Source of the DNA: Legionella nagasakiensis
Lineage (GTDB): Bacteria > Pseudomonadota > Gammaproteobacteria > Legionellales > Legionellaceae
Length of the DNA stretch: 64,000 nt
Reading direction: 5' to 3'
Assembly: GCF_900639915.1 (NCBI RefSeq)
Contig: NZ_CAAAID010000011.1
Span: 39,487 to 103,486 of the forward strand
Under the pieces are notes generated by a model. It worked only from the letters and a program-made list of their open reading frames with translations, made no database searches and had not been told where the DNA came from. Positions 38,266-47,455 of the stretch are shown here, piece after piece; position 1 is the stretch's first letter, and each line of letters opens with the position of its first letter. A program made the position numbers and the translations under genes.

Positions 38266-38433
38266 ATTTATCTCCAGATTACCAATAAAGTCATAATATG
38301 GACAATTTTATCATATTGATTCTCACCAAACATCTTTTTTATGCAAGTGACTCAAGAAAATTTACTCTTGATACATTTCGGATGTCGTCAAGTAAAACTT
38401 GTTATTTTGATGAAACCTGCAGATGTATCGCAT

Positions 38434-38799
38434 AAACAATATGAACAATTAAAAATCATCCATTCACCTATTAAAAAATAGTTAATCGTCAAGACTGTTT
38501 TTTTAAATTTTCTCTGGTAAAATTTAATGCTAAGCAATTTAAAATGTGTCGTCAGCAACCTGTGGATATTTTTTTACTCAATCCGCAAATTCTTTCCCAA
38601 CCAAGCATTCAAATCACATAACTCCAATAAATACAAGGCTTATAGGCGGGTTTAATCATTGCTAATTTTCAGATTTATCCACAAAATCTGTGGATAAATC
38701 TGTGAACAGCCCATTAAAACCCTTGAAAAATAATTGCCTTTATCTCATTGGCTAGAGATTATTCATTGATCCCATAAATGAAGCTTGAATGTACTTATA
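38434..38799. repeat. 366-bp duplicated segment with triple DnaA-box-like sites, copy 2
   Basis: Aligns along its whole length with 41082-41447; the first 70 bp are almost identical. It contains the tail of a 46-codon frame (38341-38481, ending QYEQLKIIHSPIKK), the block GTCAAGACTGTTTTTTT at 38488-38504, TGTGGATAT at 38561-38569 and the inverted pair TTATCCACA 38675-38683 / TGTGGATAA 38689-38697 with 5-bp spacer. The gap between the single site and the pair is 105 bp. The gene-poor region 38266-38914 holds nothing else I can identify. Confidence 0.75.
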
Positions 38800-38914
38800 G
38801 GACTAGCTAATACAACCTATCTTAATCAAACAATGACCGCTCATTGAGTATTAATGAATTTATTTGTTATTGATACCATGGCCTTCTTTTTATAGAAGGT
38901 CATGGCTTAAACAC

Positions 38915-39862
38915 TTATAGCTTGTATACGGTTTTTAACCATTCTTTGGCTTCCGGACTGATTTTTCCATCCTGTAAGGCAATGGCCGTGATAGTCGCTT
39001 TTTTATCTATCTGTTCACCGCATATTTCATCCATTAATTGATTCCAGCTTTGCAATAATTTAGATGAAGAAATTTTTCCAACATTATCCAAAATGCTATA
39101 AGCACGCTGTTTCAAGTAAGCATCCATTGCTTTATCCATCCAAGCTACAATTTCTGGCGTCAACCCATGTTGCTCAAGTCCTTTTCCTTCACCAAAACCT
39201 CTTTCGAATTTTTTAGTTCGAAGATGAGCATATTTTTTACCATATAGATGGTTGACCCAATCCATCAATTTTTTCCCTAAATAAATACCCGTTTCGGAAT
39301 TCGGATCCCGATGCAGATTATTCTTAAACTCTTCAACAAGATTAAACCAATCTTTTTCAAACCTTTCCTTTTGTTCTGGTGTTGAATTTGATTTCAATTC
39401 TGTTTCGAATTTTGCATATTCCTTTAGTTCATCAGGCGTAAAGATTTCTTTAACCCAGGCATCTTCAAGTTGTTGCGTCATTTTATATACCTCAATAAGT
39501 TCGATAACTTTTTTCCAAGGAATGGATTTATTATTGTTACAATCTTGAGATATTCGAGCTAATATGGCACTTGCTTCCATTAATGATGCCGCTTTTTCCC
39601 GTAAGAACCTGGATTGCATAAGAAGGTTATCAGGCAAATCATCATTCCTGGTAAGAAATTCCTGGATTTGAGATAATTCAAAACCAAAAAATTTAAGCGC
39701 AATAATCTGTTGTAACTTTAATAAATCCTCTTCGGAGTACAAACGATAATTGTTACTTTGGCGCAAACTAGGTTTGAGCAAACCAATTTTGTCATAATGA
39801 TGCAGTGTACGTACCGACACTTGCGCAAGATTTGCAAACTCTTTTGCTTGCCATTGTTTCAT
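38915..39862 (-). CDS. MerR-family regulator with TipAS-like domain
   Basis: 315 residues from ATG 39862; AAGGAGGA lies 7 nt upstream, which outweighs a longer frame starting at 39934. The N-terminal winged helix reads KEFANLAQVSVRTLHHYDKI and LKPSLRQSNNYRLYSEEDLL, typical MerR. Residues about 75-110 form the dimerisation helix. The rest is a helical TipAS/antibiotic-sensing-like domain (WVKEIFTPDELKEYAKFETE). It probably senses a small hydrophobic ligand and controls its own promoter (see next entry). It lies between the two 366-bp repeats. Confidence 0.85.
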   Translation of the reverse strand: MKQWQAKEFANLAQVSVRTLHHYDKIGLLKPSLRQSNNYRLYSEEDLLKLQQIIALKFFGFELSQIQEFLTRNDDLPDNLLMQSRFLREKAASLMEASAILARISQDCNNNKSIPWKKVIELIEVYKMTQQLEDAWVKEIFTPDELKEYAKFETELKSNSTPEQKERFEKDWFNLVEEFKNNLHRDPNSETGIYLGKKLMDWVNHLYGKKYAHLRTKKFERGFGEGKGLEQHGLTPEIVAWMDKAMDAYLKQRAYSILDNVGKISSSKLLQSWNQLMDEICGEQIDKKATITAIALQDGKISPEAKEWLKTVYKL

Positions 39863-39884
39863 CGTTTTTTCCTCCTTGTTTCCA

Positions 39885-39915
39885 AGGTTAATGTATGACG
39901 CAACGTCATAGTCAA
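39885..39915 (-). promoter_or_regulatory. MerR-type promoter and operator
   Basis: On the reverse strand TTGACT (39910-39915) and TAACCT (39885-39890) are 19 bp apart. The spacer holds the palindrome ATGACGCAACGTCAT (39895-39909). The overlong spacer with a central dyad is the hallmark of promoters that MerR proteins activate by twisting DNA. It lies about 25 bp upstream of the regulator gene, so autoregulation is likely. Confidence 0.7.
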
Positions 39916-40040
39916 GCTTTTTAAAACCATACATTTATTCATTATAAATCCAGGGAAATAATCAATTAACAAGAAGGTAAGAAAATGCAGAAAATCAGTA
40001 GATCGAAGAACTTAATCTTGTACCCTTGTAAATGGTTGCA

Positions 40041-40172
40041 TCACAGTGCAAATTCAGACGTCTCAGCCCCAATAACATCAGGTATATCAGCACCCTCTAT
40101 TTGATTAGATATCACTTCTTGTAACTGAATCATGGTTGCTTGCATTCGTCTTTGAAATTGCTGCGCAGACAT
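40041..40172 (-). CDS. Possible 43-residue peptide
   Basis: A leftward frame reading MSAQQFQRRMQATMIQLQEV and ending GAETSEFAL. It has a soluble amphipathic helix at the start and no signal sequence. No ribosome site is evident. It occupies most of the 450-bp space between the MerR gene and the next rightward gene; the remainder holds only the MerR operator. It may be spurious. Confidence 0.3.
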   Translation of the reverse strand: MSAQQFQRRMQATMIQLQEVISNQIEGADIPDVIGAETSEFAL

Positions 40173-40313
40173 TTTTCGACTACACACCGATCATGGATAA
40201 ATTCAATATTGAATTGCTATTCTAATTCTGTTTTTTATACTCATCAAAAGATATGATACTGACTGCGCTCTAAAAATGATAAAATATTAGCAATCTAACG
40301 AGACTATCGTTTT

Positions 40314-40955
40314 ATGCCAAGAAGTAATGACGATTTATTCTGTTTTTTCTCAGGTTTTGCTCATCAAGACATCGAGGTGCATGAATATCAAGAACATCTT
40401 GAGACTAAGACAGTTATTTTGACTTGCCATAATCTTGACAAGCATTCATTGTCTAAAGACGATTACATACAACTCGATGGCGTACTTTTTCAGATCCTTG
40501 AAACCAATGGCTCATATTTTAAAGCTTGCAGTACTTTTGAATTGGTAAACGATACATCCATCAAGAATCTCAGTCCGGGCAGTAAATTAACGTTAGGGAT
40601 ATTAGCAGAAAAAGATATATCGCATGAGCAATTATGGATGTTACAACCATCGGCTTTAAGCCAAGTAACCTATCTAAGTTGTTCCGTACTACATGATCAT
40701 GAACATACTTTAAAACTTGATTTTGAGGCACCCCCAGACCTTGCCGCAGTGATTCATCAAGATTGCCATTTAGGGTTGGCCGGCTCTAGTTTGACAGCAC
40801 GTGACGTCGCGAAAGAGAGCCTTTTAATAAAATTTTCAATTTATTGTGGTCGAGAAACCAGAGAAAAATCACAATTTAACCAAACTCTTAAGCCAGGTAC
40901 TCGAATCAATATCACTGAACCCGCTGAGATAGAAGATAGAACTTGTAAATTATAA
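40314..40955 (+). CDS. Riboflavin-synthase-like (lumazine-binding) protein
   Basis: 213 residues, the length of riboflavin synthase alpha chain. Two similar halves are visible. The first has LSKDDYIQLDGVLFQILETN then LVNDTSIKNLSPGSKLTLGI. The second has CHLGLAGSSLTARDV then FNQTLKPGTRINIT. Both match the lumazine-binding pattern of a conserved [GD].LT.. strand, a variable loop, T..L..G..[VL]NL. The catalytic N-terminal MFTG motif of true synthases is absent (here FFSGFAHQDIEV), so it may bind flavin or lumazine without catalysis. It lies between the two 366-bp repeats. Confidence 0.5.
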   Translation: MPRSNDDLFCFFSGFAHQDIEVHEYQEHLETKTVILTCHNLDKHSLSKDDYIQLDGVLFQILETNGSYFKACSTFELVNDTSIKNLSPGSKLTLGILAEKDISHEQLWMLQPSALSQVTYLSCSVLHDHEHTLKLDFEAPPDLAAVIHQDCHLGLAGSSLTARDVAKESLLIKFSIYCGRETREKSQFNQTLKPGTRINITEPAEIEDRTCKL

Positions 40956-41081
40956 TCTTAGAGAATCTTTTCGCTCCAGGCTTTAAACCCATTACCTTAT
41001 TTCAAGAGCTTGGGGATCAAAATAGCAACAAACCATAATTCCTTGAATTAATTTAATATGGATGCCTTAGATATATTGTAC

Positions 41082-41447
41082 AAACAATATGAACAATTAA
41101 AAATCATCCATTCACCTATTAAAAAATAGTTAATCGTCAAGACTGTTTTTTTTAATTTTCTCTGGTAAGATTTAATGCCAAGCAATGTAAAAATACTTAT
41201 GCATCAAGCTGTGGATATCTTTTTCGATCAATCTGCAAACCCCTCCCCAAGCATACACTCAACACTATATAAACCCAATAAATATAAGGCTTATCGCAAG
41301 ATTTAATCATCACTGATTTTCATATTTATCCACAAAATCTGTGGATAAACCTGTGAGCAGACTATTGAAAGCCTTGAAAAATAACCGTCTTAATCTCATG
41401 ATCAGGGATTATTTATTTGGTCACATAAATGACTTGAATGTACTTAT
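41082..41447. repeat. 366-bp duplicated segment with triple DnaA-box-like sites, copy 3
   Basis: Direct-repeat partner of 38434-38799, offset about 2650 bp. It holds the same reading-frame tail (QYEQLKIIHSPIKK), GTCAAGACTGTTTTTTTT at 41136-41153, TGTGGATAT at 41210-41218, and the pair TTATCCACA 41326-41334 / TGTGGATAA 41340-41348. The gap from single site to pair is 107 bp. The rest of 40956-41473 contains nothing recognised. Confidence 0.75.
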
Positions 41448-41473
41448 GATACAGTGCCCCCTCCTTTAATGCA

Positions 41474-42253
41474 TTAGTAAGGACGGGCAAACCCTCCATC
41501 GACGAGGAGATTGGCTGCCGTAACTTCACTTGGGCCTTTTGATTTAAGAAAAAAATAAATGGTCTTAACAAGACCTTCCATGCTCGCCAGTCTTCCTAAT
41601 GGCGCAGCTGAAGCCCTCTCGCGTAGTACCTCAGTATATAATACGCCTCTATCTCTCGCTTCATTTTCTAATTTTTCCTTATAAGTTGGCGTCACCACTT
41701 GTCCTGGTGAAATTGCATTAAATCGAATGCCTTTGGGACCATAAGTATCAGCAAACGTTTTTAAGCATCCCGTCCATGCAGTACGAACATCATTAAACGC
41801 TTCCCACTTAAGAGCAGAGATAGGCTGTTTGCTTGAAGCACCTGAAATCAAGACAACGGATTTTAAATCACTGGCTTCCATACTGGGTAACAATTGTTGC
41901 AGTAAAAATCGAGGTCCCGTGAAACAATCTCGCATTGCTTTATTAAGAACATCAAATTGTTCAGTTGGATCTTCTGGTAATTCAGGTGGACGAGGCGGCA
42001 TCAAAACAATGCCATCAATGCCCATTCGAGAGTGCGCAATAAGATCCTTCATGGTCTCTGGATTGCCCAGATCTGCAGGATAAAAGGCAACTTTACAGTC
42101 TGGATACACCGCGGTAATTTCTCCAGAGAGTCTCCTTAGTTTCTCTAAATCACGACCTGTAATAATTAAATCATGCCCTTTTTTTGCCAGGCGCAGGCAT
42201 AATGCCGAACCAATATCACCGGTGGCACAAGTAATTAAAAAACGACGTTTCAC
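41474..42253 (-). CDS. Short-chain dehydrogenase/reductase
   Basis: 259-residue SDR. TCATGDIGSALCLRLAKKG is a variant of the TGxxxGxG nucleotide loop. The NAG motif and YxxxK site are not canonical (SGASSKQPISALKWEAF), so activity may be altered. It ends with NLLVDGGFARPY, the typical C-terminus. Isolated gene; the substrate is unknown. Confidence 0.8.
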   Translation of the reverse strand: MKRRFLITCATGDIGSALCLRLAKKGHDLIITGRDLEKLRRLSGEITAVYPDCKVAFYPADLGNPETMKDLIAHSRMGIDGIVLMPPRPPELPEDPTEQFDVLNKAMRDCFTGPRFLLQQLLPSMEASDLKSVVLISGASSKQPISALKWEAFNDVRTAWTGCLKTFADTYGPKGIRFNAISPGQVVTPTYKEKLENEARDRGVLYTEVLRERASAAPLGRLASMEGLVKTIYFFLKSKGPSEVTAANLLVDGGFARPY

Positions 42254-42364
42254 ACTTAAATCCCTCTGAGCACAAGGTGTATCATAATTTATGTAATTAA
42301 ACCGACAACATTTTATCCTTAATGAATAAATTTGTCTAAATTAGGCTCATATGAACGGTAGATT

Positions 42365-42493
42365 ATGAAACACCAAATTTTTATCAAAAGTACAGAATCA
42401 TTATGGGAACACTTATCTGCAAATGGGCTTCAGAAAAGTAATTTGCTGGTTGGTGAACAACCATGGATTAAATTTTTATTTACAGAATCTTAG
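42365..42493 (+). CDS. Possible short remnant peptide
   Basis: A 42-codon frame (MKHQIFIKSTESLWEHLSAN ... FLFTES) with only a weak ribosome site. Its end overlaps the end of the convergent 1178-residue gene by 18 bp. No family recognised. It may be a decayed gene fragment. Confidence 0.2.
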   Translation: MKHQIFIKSTESLWEHLSANGLQKSNLLVGEQPWIKFLFTES

Positions 42494-45400
42494 GCACTCT
42501 TCTGAACCTGGTGCATTTTTTTCAAGTTCTTTAGCACAATTTTGAAAGAAAGTCTGTCCAGAAGACTGCCAAAACTTAGGTGAATGACTAGAGACAGCAA
42601 AAATTACCAAGCCAGGAATAATAGTTAAAATGCTTAGCACAATTAATGCATTCGTCATATACCTTTTCCATGCTGGATCACGATGAGCCTGGATTAGTTG
42701 GTCTGATTCATTTAATTGTTGATAAAATTGTTGAACTTTTTCACTTGGCTTGTTTTTTGAGCCTAATAGGTCATATAGCCCGCTTACTGCTTCAAATTTT
42801 TGTTTCAAAAGTTGAGAGGATTGATCTTCAGGCCACTCCACAATTTTTTGCACATGGTTAACAAGATTAGGAAAATCTTTTATATCCAGCTCTGGAGCCA
42901 CTTGTTTTCTTATCTCTTTAGCTAAATGCAATAAATAATTTTTAGTTAAAGGAGTTAGTTTGGCTTTAACAATGACTTGAAATTGATATTCAATGTCATC
43001 ATTAAAATCAGTAGATGATGCACTGTGTTGAGCTTGTAAATCTTCTAATCGCTCCATGAGCACAGCTACTCGCTGACGAAGCATATCATTTTCATCTGCA
43101 AGCCGTTCTTTTACTTGAGATAACTCTCCGATCAATTCAACTTGTTCTTGCTTAGTAGAGGATAATTTCTCAATTAACTGGGTTTGCTTGTCTGTTTCGC
43201 CAACCAGTTGTTTAACTAAGGCGACCTGCTCTGATTTTTCAGAAGCTAATTGTTTGATTAATGCTGCTTGTTCTTCTTTGTCAGCCGTTAACTGCCTGAT
43301 TAACTCTGCTTGTTCTTCTTTATCGGCCGTTAACTGCCTGATTAACTCTGCTTGTTCTTCTTTGTCAGCCGTTAACTGCCTGATTAACTCTGCTTGTTCT
43401 TCTTTGTCAGCCGTTAACTGCCTGATTAACTCTGCTTGTTCTTCTTTATCGGCCGTTAACTGCCTGATTAACTCTGCTTGTTCTTCTTTGTCAGCCGTTA
43501 ACTGCCTGATTAACTCTGCTTGTTTTTCTTTATCGGCCGTTAAATGCCTGATTAACTCTGCTTGTTCTTCTTTGTCAGCCGTTAACTGCCTGATTAACTC
43601 TGCTTGTTCTTCTTTGTCAGCCGTTAACTGCCTGATTAACTCTGCTTGTTCTTCTTTATCGGCCGTTAACTGCCTGATTAACTCTGCTTGTTTTTCTTTA
43701 TCGGCCGTTAAATGCCTGATTAACTCTGCTTGTTCTTCTCTGGTAGAAGTTAACTCGCCAATCAATTCAAGTTGCTTCTCAATCGTTCGAGTTAAAGGAT
43801 TAACTGCGCCTAACCCTATAGCAAACCCTTCGATTTGTTTATAAAGAGCCTCATATTCTCCGAATAAAGGTTGAATACTCTCCAAAGGTATTTCATATTG
43901 GACAATGTATTGAGCGGCTAAATAAACGATTCGAGATCTATATTCTTCCAGTTCACTTTCCCATTGTTCATAATCAAGCGAAGGATCAAGCGCTTTAAAA
44001 TCAGGAAGTGCTTTTCTAAATTTATCCAGCTCATTGCAAGATGCAATTACCTCTTTAATAATATTCCGTACTGAATGGGTAAAGTTATTATCCAATGCTT
44101 CAACCATTAATAAACAAGCCCATTCCCGGCTATTCATAGCTAACTCACCAGAAACCTCAAGCTCTCTTAGAATTTTAAATTCATCTTCTAAAAATATTTT
44201 AATTTGACAAGGAAGCAAATTCTGCGCCTGATACTCTTTAGCGTTCACAATGAACTCTTTTAAGCTTTTTAGTAATTCCGTTTCCGTAGAGTTATCTTCG
44301 GTTTTATTCGTTTCTAAATGTTCAACAATTTTCTGAATTTTATCCTGTAAATCGATAAGAAACTGTTTTGCTTTCAAGTTATTTGCAAGATCTTGGTATT
44401 GCTCTTTTAATGCCTTGCGCTTGATAGTCAGAGTGGATTCCAAATTCGATTTAAATGTAGCAAAAATCGTTTGTGCCAATTCATTGGTTGGATCCTCTTG
44501 ATTGAATGTTGCAAACTCAATAAATGATGTATGAATTGCATGGTATACAGCTTTTCGCTCACTGGAGTCCGTAAGTTTATTTTGTAAATAAGATTGTCTC
44601 ACCTCTTCAATCAGAGTACCTACACCTTGCAAGAGAAGATCAAATCCTTCTTCCGTTTCTAACGTGGGAGCAATCCTATCTCCTATCATTGATTCAGTTA
44701 CTGGGGAAACGATATCCTCTACTTTTTTTAAATCTCTCAACTGCTTTGTATGTCTACAAATTTGCAGCAATCTCGCCACTGCAGTATTAATGGTTTCACT
44801 AAGCGGTATATTGTCTGCTAAACCTAATTCATGATTTAAATGAATACGCGCGTGCTCATAATTTAGAAAATGTCCACCAGGAACAGGAGGAACAATGGTC
44901 TCTAGAAAAGTATCGTTGTGTGCTTGATAATGAACAATTCGTTGATCAATGATTTTCCATATCAATCTGAGAATCGCTTGTTCTTGGCCAAGAACGGGAT
45001 AAGCGGTCTTATTATAATGTAGATAAGCTTCTCTATTTTCAATAATCTTATTGTATAACGCAAAATATATTGATTTAAATCGCTCATCCTTACTCATGAG
45101 AGAAAGATCTTCACTAAATAAATCAGACATCAAATGAGCAAAAGGATCCGATTCCGGGGGTCTTGGAGTAATTTTTACGCCATTACGCATTAGAAAATCA
45201 ATCAGCTTAACCACCATTAATTCTTGTACATGTTCGGTTGATTTAGCAGTAGGATTTACCCCTCTTTGTTGATCCAAAAGATTTCCCGAGCCAGTTCCAT
45301 GATGTCCTGGTAAGCTCTGCAGCTTAAATTTAGTTTCTTTGGAAACGCATTTGGGAACAATAGGCTTGAAACAACGAGAACGCTCATTTTCATAAACAAA

Positions 45401-46012
45401 TTGTTCATATTCTTTAACAATTTTAGGCACCTCATAAAAACGAGGATCTCTCCAAGCCAGCGACGAAAGATGAGTAACACCTACATAATTTCCCCCAGGA
45501 ACTGGATCTATGTTTAGCATAGACAATTTTACAGCACCAATATGTTTACTTATTTCACTCCAGTTCAATGTTTCTAAAGCACTTTTATGAGTTCCATTCA
45601 TGGCGGCTTTAGTATATTTACATACGCTATTACACACTTCCGGATTAAAATCAGCTTGCTCTTTTAAAAGATTTTGAATGCGTTCTAATTCATGAGCGAC
45701 TAATATTGCTTCGACTGCTCCACGACTATGAGCAATGATGCTGATATCTGTTTCTCCCCGACTTACCGCTTCTAAAACAGCTAAAACACCTCGAGTAATT
45801 CTATCCCCTACCTCTTGGCCTAGCGTGGTGGGTCCATCAATTACCGCGACATCCTTATTCCTAAAACGAGTCACCTCATCAGTAGGCATGGTCGATGTAT
45901 CATTAATGAGGGTAGAGATATAACTTAAAGTTTCTGCTCTATCATACGCATTCTCAGCACAGTCAGGAGAAAACGTCGTATCAGTACCTAACAAGGTAAG
46001 GGTATAAGCCAT
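42476..46012 (-). CDS. 1178-residue hydrolase-like protein with 14-residue repeat array and C-terminal membrane anchor
   Basis: No name assigned. The N-terminal 250 residues resemble an alpha/beta hydrolase of the type VI lipase/DUF2235 kind. DISIIAHSRGAVEAILVAHE has the nucleophile-elbow Ser in HSRG, and VKLSMLNIDPVPGGNY could place the Asp. Residues about 250-750 are helical. Residues about 755-950 hold a coiled-coil array: eleven near-perfect copies of a 14-residue unit (EEQAELIRQLTADK), followed by four degenerate units. A single hydrophobic segment (NALIVLSILTIIPGLVIFAV) lies near residue 1140, followed by a polar tail with Cys. This layout (enzyme, long stalk, anchor) resembles an effector or surface-tethered enzyme. 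The reverse-complement reading frame over the array is a shadow. Confidence 0.7.
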   Translation of the reverse strand: MAYTLTLLGTDTTFSPDCAENAYDRAETLSYISTLINDTSTMPTDEVTRFRNKDVAVIDGPTTLGQEVGDRITRGVLAVLEAVSRGETDISIIAHSRGAVEAILVAHELERIQNLLKEQADFNPEVCNSVCKYTKAAMNGTHKSALETLNWSEISKHIGAVKLSMLNIDPVPGGNYVGVTHLSSLAWRDPRFYEVPKIVKEYEQFVYENERSRCFKPIVPKCVSKETKFKLQSLPGHHGTGSGNLLDQQRGVNPTAKSTEHVQELMVVKLIDFLMRNGVKITPRPPESDPFAHLMSDLFSEDLSLMSKDERFKSIYFALYNKIIENREAYLHYNKTAYPVLGQEQAILRLIWKIIDQRIVHYQAHNDTFLETIVPPVPGGHFLNYEHARIHLNHELGLADNIPLSETINTAVARLLQICRHTKQLRDLKKVEDIVSPVTESMIGDRIAPTLETEEGFDLLLQGVGTLIEEVRQSYLQNKLTDSSERKAVYHAIHTSFIEFATFNQEDPTNELAQTIFATFKSNLESTLTIKRKALKEQYQDLANNLKAKQFLIDLQDKIQKIVEHLETNKTEDNSTETELLKSLKEFIVNAKEYQAQNLLPCQIKIFLEDEFKILRELEVSGELAMNSREWACLLMVEALDNNFTHSVRNIIKEVIASCNELDKFRKALPDFKALDPSLDYEQWESELEEYRSRIVYLAAQYIVQYEIPLESIQPLFGEYEALYKQIEGFAIGLGAVNPLTRTIEKQLELIGELTSTREEQAELIRHLTADKEKQAELIRQLTADKEEQAELIRQLTADKEEQAELIRQLTADKEEQAELIRHLTADKEKQAELIRQLTADKEEQAELIRQLTADKEEQAELIRQLTADKEEQAELIRQLTADKEEQAELIRQLTADKEEQAELIRQLTADKEEQAALIKQLASEKSEQVALVKQLVGETDKQTQLIEKLSSTKQEQVELIGELSQVKERLADENDMLRQRVAVLMERLEDLQAQHSASSTDFNDDIEYQFQVIVKAKLTPLTKNYLLHLAKEIRKQVAPELDIKDFPNLVNHVQKIVEWPEDQSSQLLKQKFEAVSGLYDLLGSKNKPSEKVQQFYQQLNESDQLIQAHRDPAWKRYMTNALIVLSILTIIPGLVIFAVSSHSPKFWQSSGQTFFQNCAKELEKNAPGSEECLRFCK
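43277..43738 (-). repeat. Tandem 42-bp repeat array (11 units) inside the 1178-residue gene
   Basis: Eleven head-to-tail copies of 42 bp, each coding one 14-residue unit, 462 bp in all. Units 1-2 and 5-6 share the variants RHL and EKQ, which suggests that a block of four units (168 bp) was duplicated. The codons vary between GTC-AGC and ATC-GGC versions (reverse sense) in a patterned way. The near-identity at DNA level shows recent expansion or homogenisation. Confidence 0.9.
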
Positions 46013-46253
46013 GATAAACCTTAATTAATACACTAAAATTTCAATTTAAATTTTCAGTATAAAAAATATTTCTTAAATAAATATTAAGTCATCATGATGA
46101 TAAAAAATTCAAACTCGCTTAAACATAACCAGAAAAAAATCCTGGCTGCTATAATTTGACATTAGGGCGGATAACTCCATGACGTATCACTTTTAAATCA
46201 AGAAAGTGTTTTTTACTTCTGATAAACTTGGCAGGATAGTGATAAGCAGAAGT

Positions 46254-47387
46254 CTAAGGAGGCAATACCCAATAATTCAAGTTTTTTCGTAACTTATTGC
46301 GAAATAATTGCCTTTTTTCAGTAGGTGCCTCGTGATTAAGCAACCAATAAATGTCTGAAATAATGGCGCGTGAGCGATAATAACTGTGGCTAAAAAAGGA
46401 AGGCTTAATAATATAAGTTGCATCAATAATATCAAGATTTCCAAGGCCTTTATCCATTAATACCAACAAAGCCTGCGTTTCTTCCAGTTGCGTTTCTTCG
46501 TTAAATTGAACGGGTAAACCTAAAGGTTTTGTACCATATTTTAAATGTGAAATGAGTAGCGCCCCATCATCCGAAGCAACATAAACCGTAAGTTTTTTTA
46601 CCATTGCTAACATTTGATTCTTGAATTGATGATTAAAATCATCTTCATTTATATCCGGCGCTATTAAAATAATATTCTGAATTTCGGCATCACTGTCTCG
46701 CCAGTTTGCCTGCGTGTACAATTTATCAAAAGCATCACAAACCAGTCTAGTGCCAAGACTATGAGCAATAATCACTAATTTGCCATTTGGAACTTCTTTT
46801 TTTAATTGGTTAAGAAATTTGGCTAAGAAAGGTGCACTTTGCTTTTCCGCATTTGCATCATCGTCATAGGCAAACCATCGGTTTTTACTAGGCCATGAAA
46901 AGAAAAGATAAGTTGCTTCTGTATTCAAATCATAAGCGCCACGAGCCAGTACAGATGCAGTACTATTAAAGCTATTTGCATAGCCATGAATCCACAAAAC
47001 CACTAATTTTGATTGACTGTTTGCAACTGATTGCCTTAGCTGACGAAAAAAATTGCTTTCATCAAGATTTTTATCTTGTAATAATTTTTTTTCAAAATGA
47101 CCACCAACATAATACTGTTTCGGGATTCTCACGAAGGTACTTCCATAACTTAGCTGACTAGCTGATTGATCAGAGCCCTCCCCAACTTTTGCCAAGCGAT
47201 TAGTAGCATAGAATACCTTTATTGCTGGTTGCCCCATAACGAGATGGATACCCGAACGATTTTCAAGATTAATAACATCGTAATCAAATTGAGATAGGTA
47301 TCGATAATAGAAAAAGAAACAGACACTCAATACCAAAGTTAGGATAATTAAAAAAATTATAAGAGATTTGCGAAACAATAGTTTCAT
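46254..47387 (-). CDS. Membrane-anchored DUF900-type alpha/beta hydrolase
   Basis: 377 residues. An N-terminal membrane anchor (LIIFLIILTLVLSVCFFFYY) leads to a DUF900-like hydrolase: VFYATNRLAKVG, LVVLWIHGYANSFNST, YLFFSWPSKNR, and the nucleophile elbow GKLVIIAHSLGTRLVCDAFD with Ser in GxSxG form (AHSLG). The C-terminal part supplies NIILIAPDINEDDF. Such proteins are lipases/esterases of unknown substrate, facing the periplasm here. It follows the 1178-residue gene on the same strand at some distance. Confidence 0.78.
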   Translation of the reverse strand: MKLLFRKSLIIFLIILTLVLSVCFFFYYRYLSQFDYDVINLENRSGIHLVMGQPAIKVFYATNRLAKVGEGSDQSASQLSYGSTFVRIPKQYYVGGHFEKKLLQDKNLDESNFFRQLRQSVANSQSKLVVLWIHGYANSFNSTASVLARGAYDLNTEATYLFFSWPSKNRWFAYDDDANAEKQSAPFLAKFLNQLKKEVPNGKLVIIAHSLGTRLVCDAFDKLYTQANWRDSDAEIQNIILIAPDINEDDFNHQFKNQMLAMVKKLTVYVASDDGALLISHLKYGTKPLGLPVQFNEETQLEETQALLVLMDKGLGNLDIIDATYIIKPSFFSHSYYRSRAIISDIYWLLNHEAPTEKRQLFRNKLRKNLNYWVLPP

Positions 47388-47455
47388 AGTCTATCCAATA
47401 ATGGGGGCAAACCTCTTAAGGGGCTTAGATAGTTAGGAATTGAAAGAAACGCTTC

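Noticed and set aside
43277-43738. CRISPR-like tandem repeat
   Set aside because: The 42-bp units abut directly with no spacers and keep a coding frame, so this is a protein repeat.
43188-43844. Open frame of 218 codons on the forward strand over the 42-bp repeats
   Set aside because: It is the antisense shadow of the in-frame repeat array: any repeat of a multiple of three bases without a stop in one unit stays open in other frames. The other strand encodes the large gene with a full-length frame.
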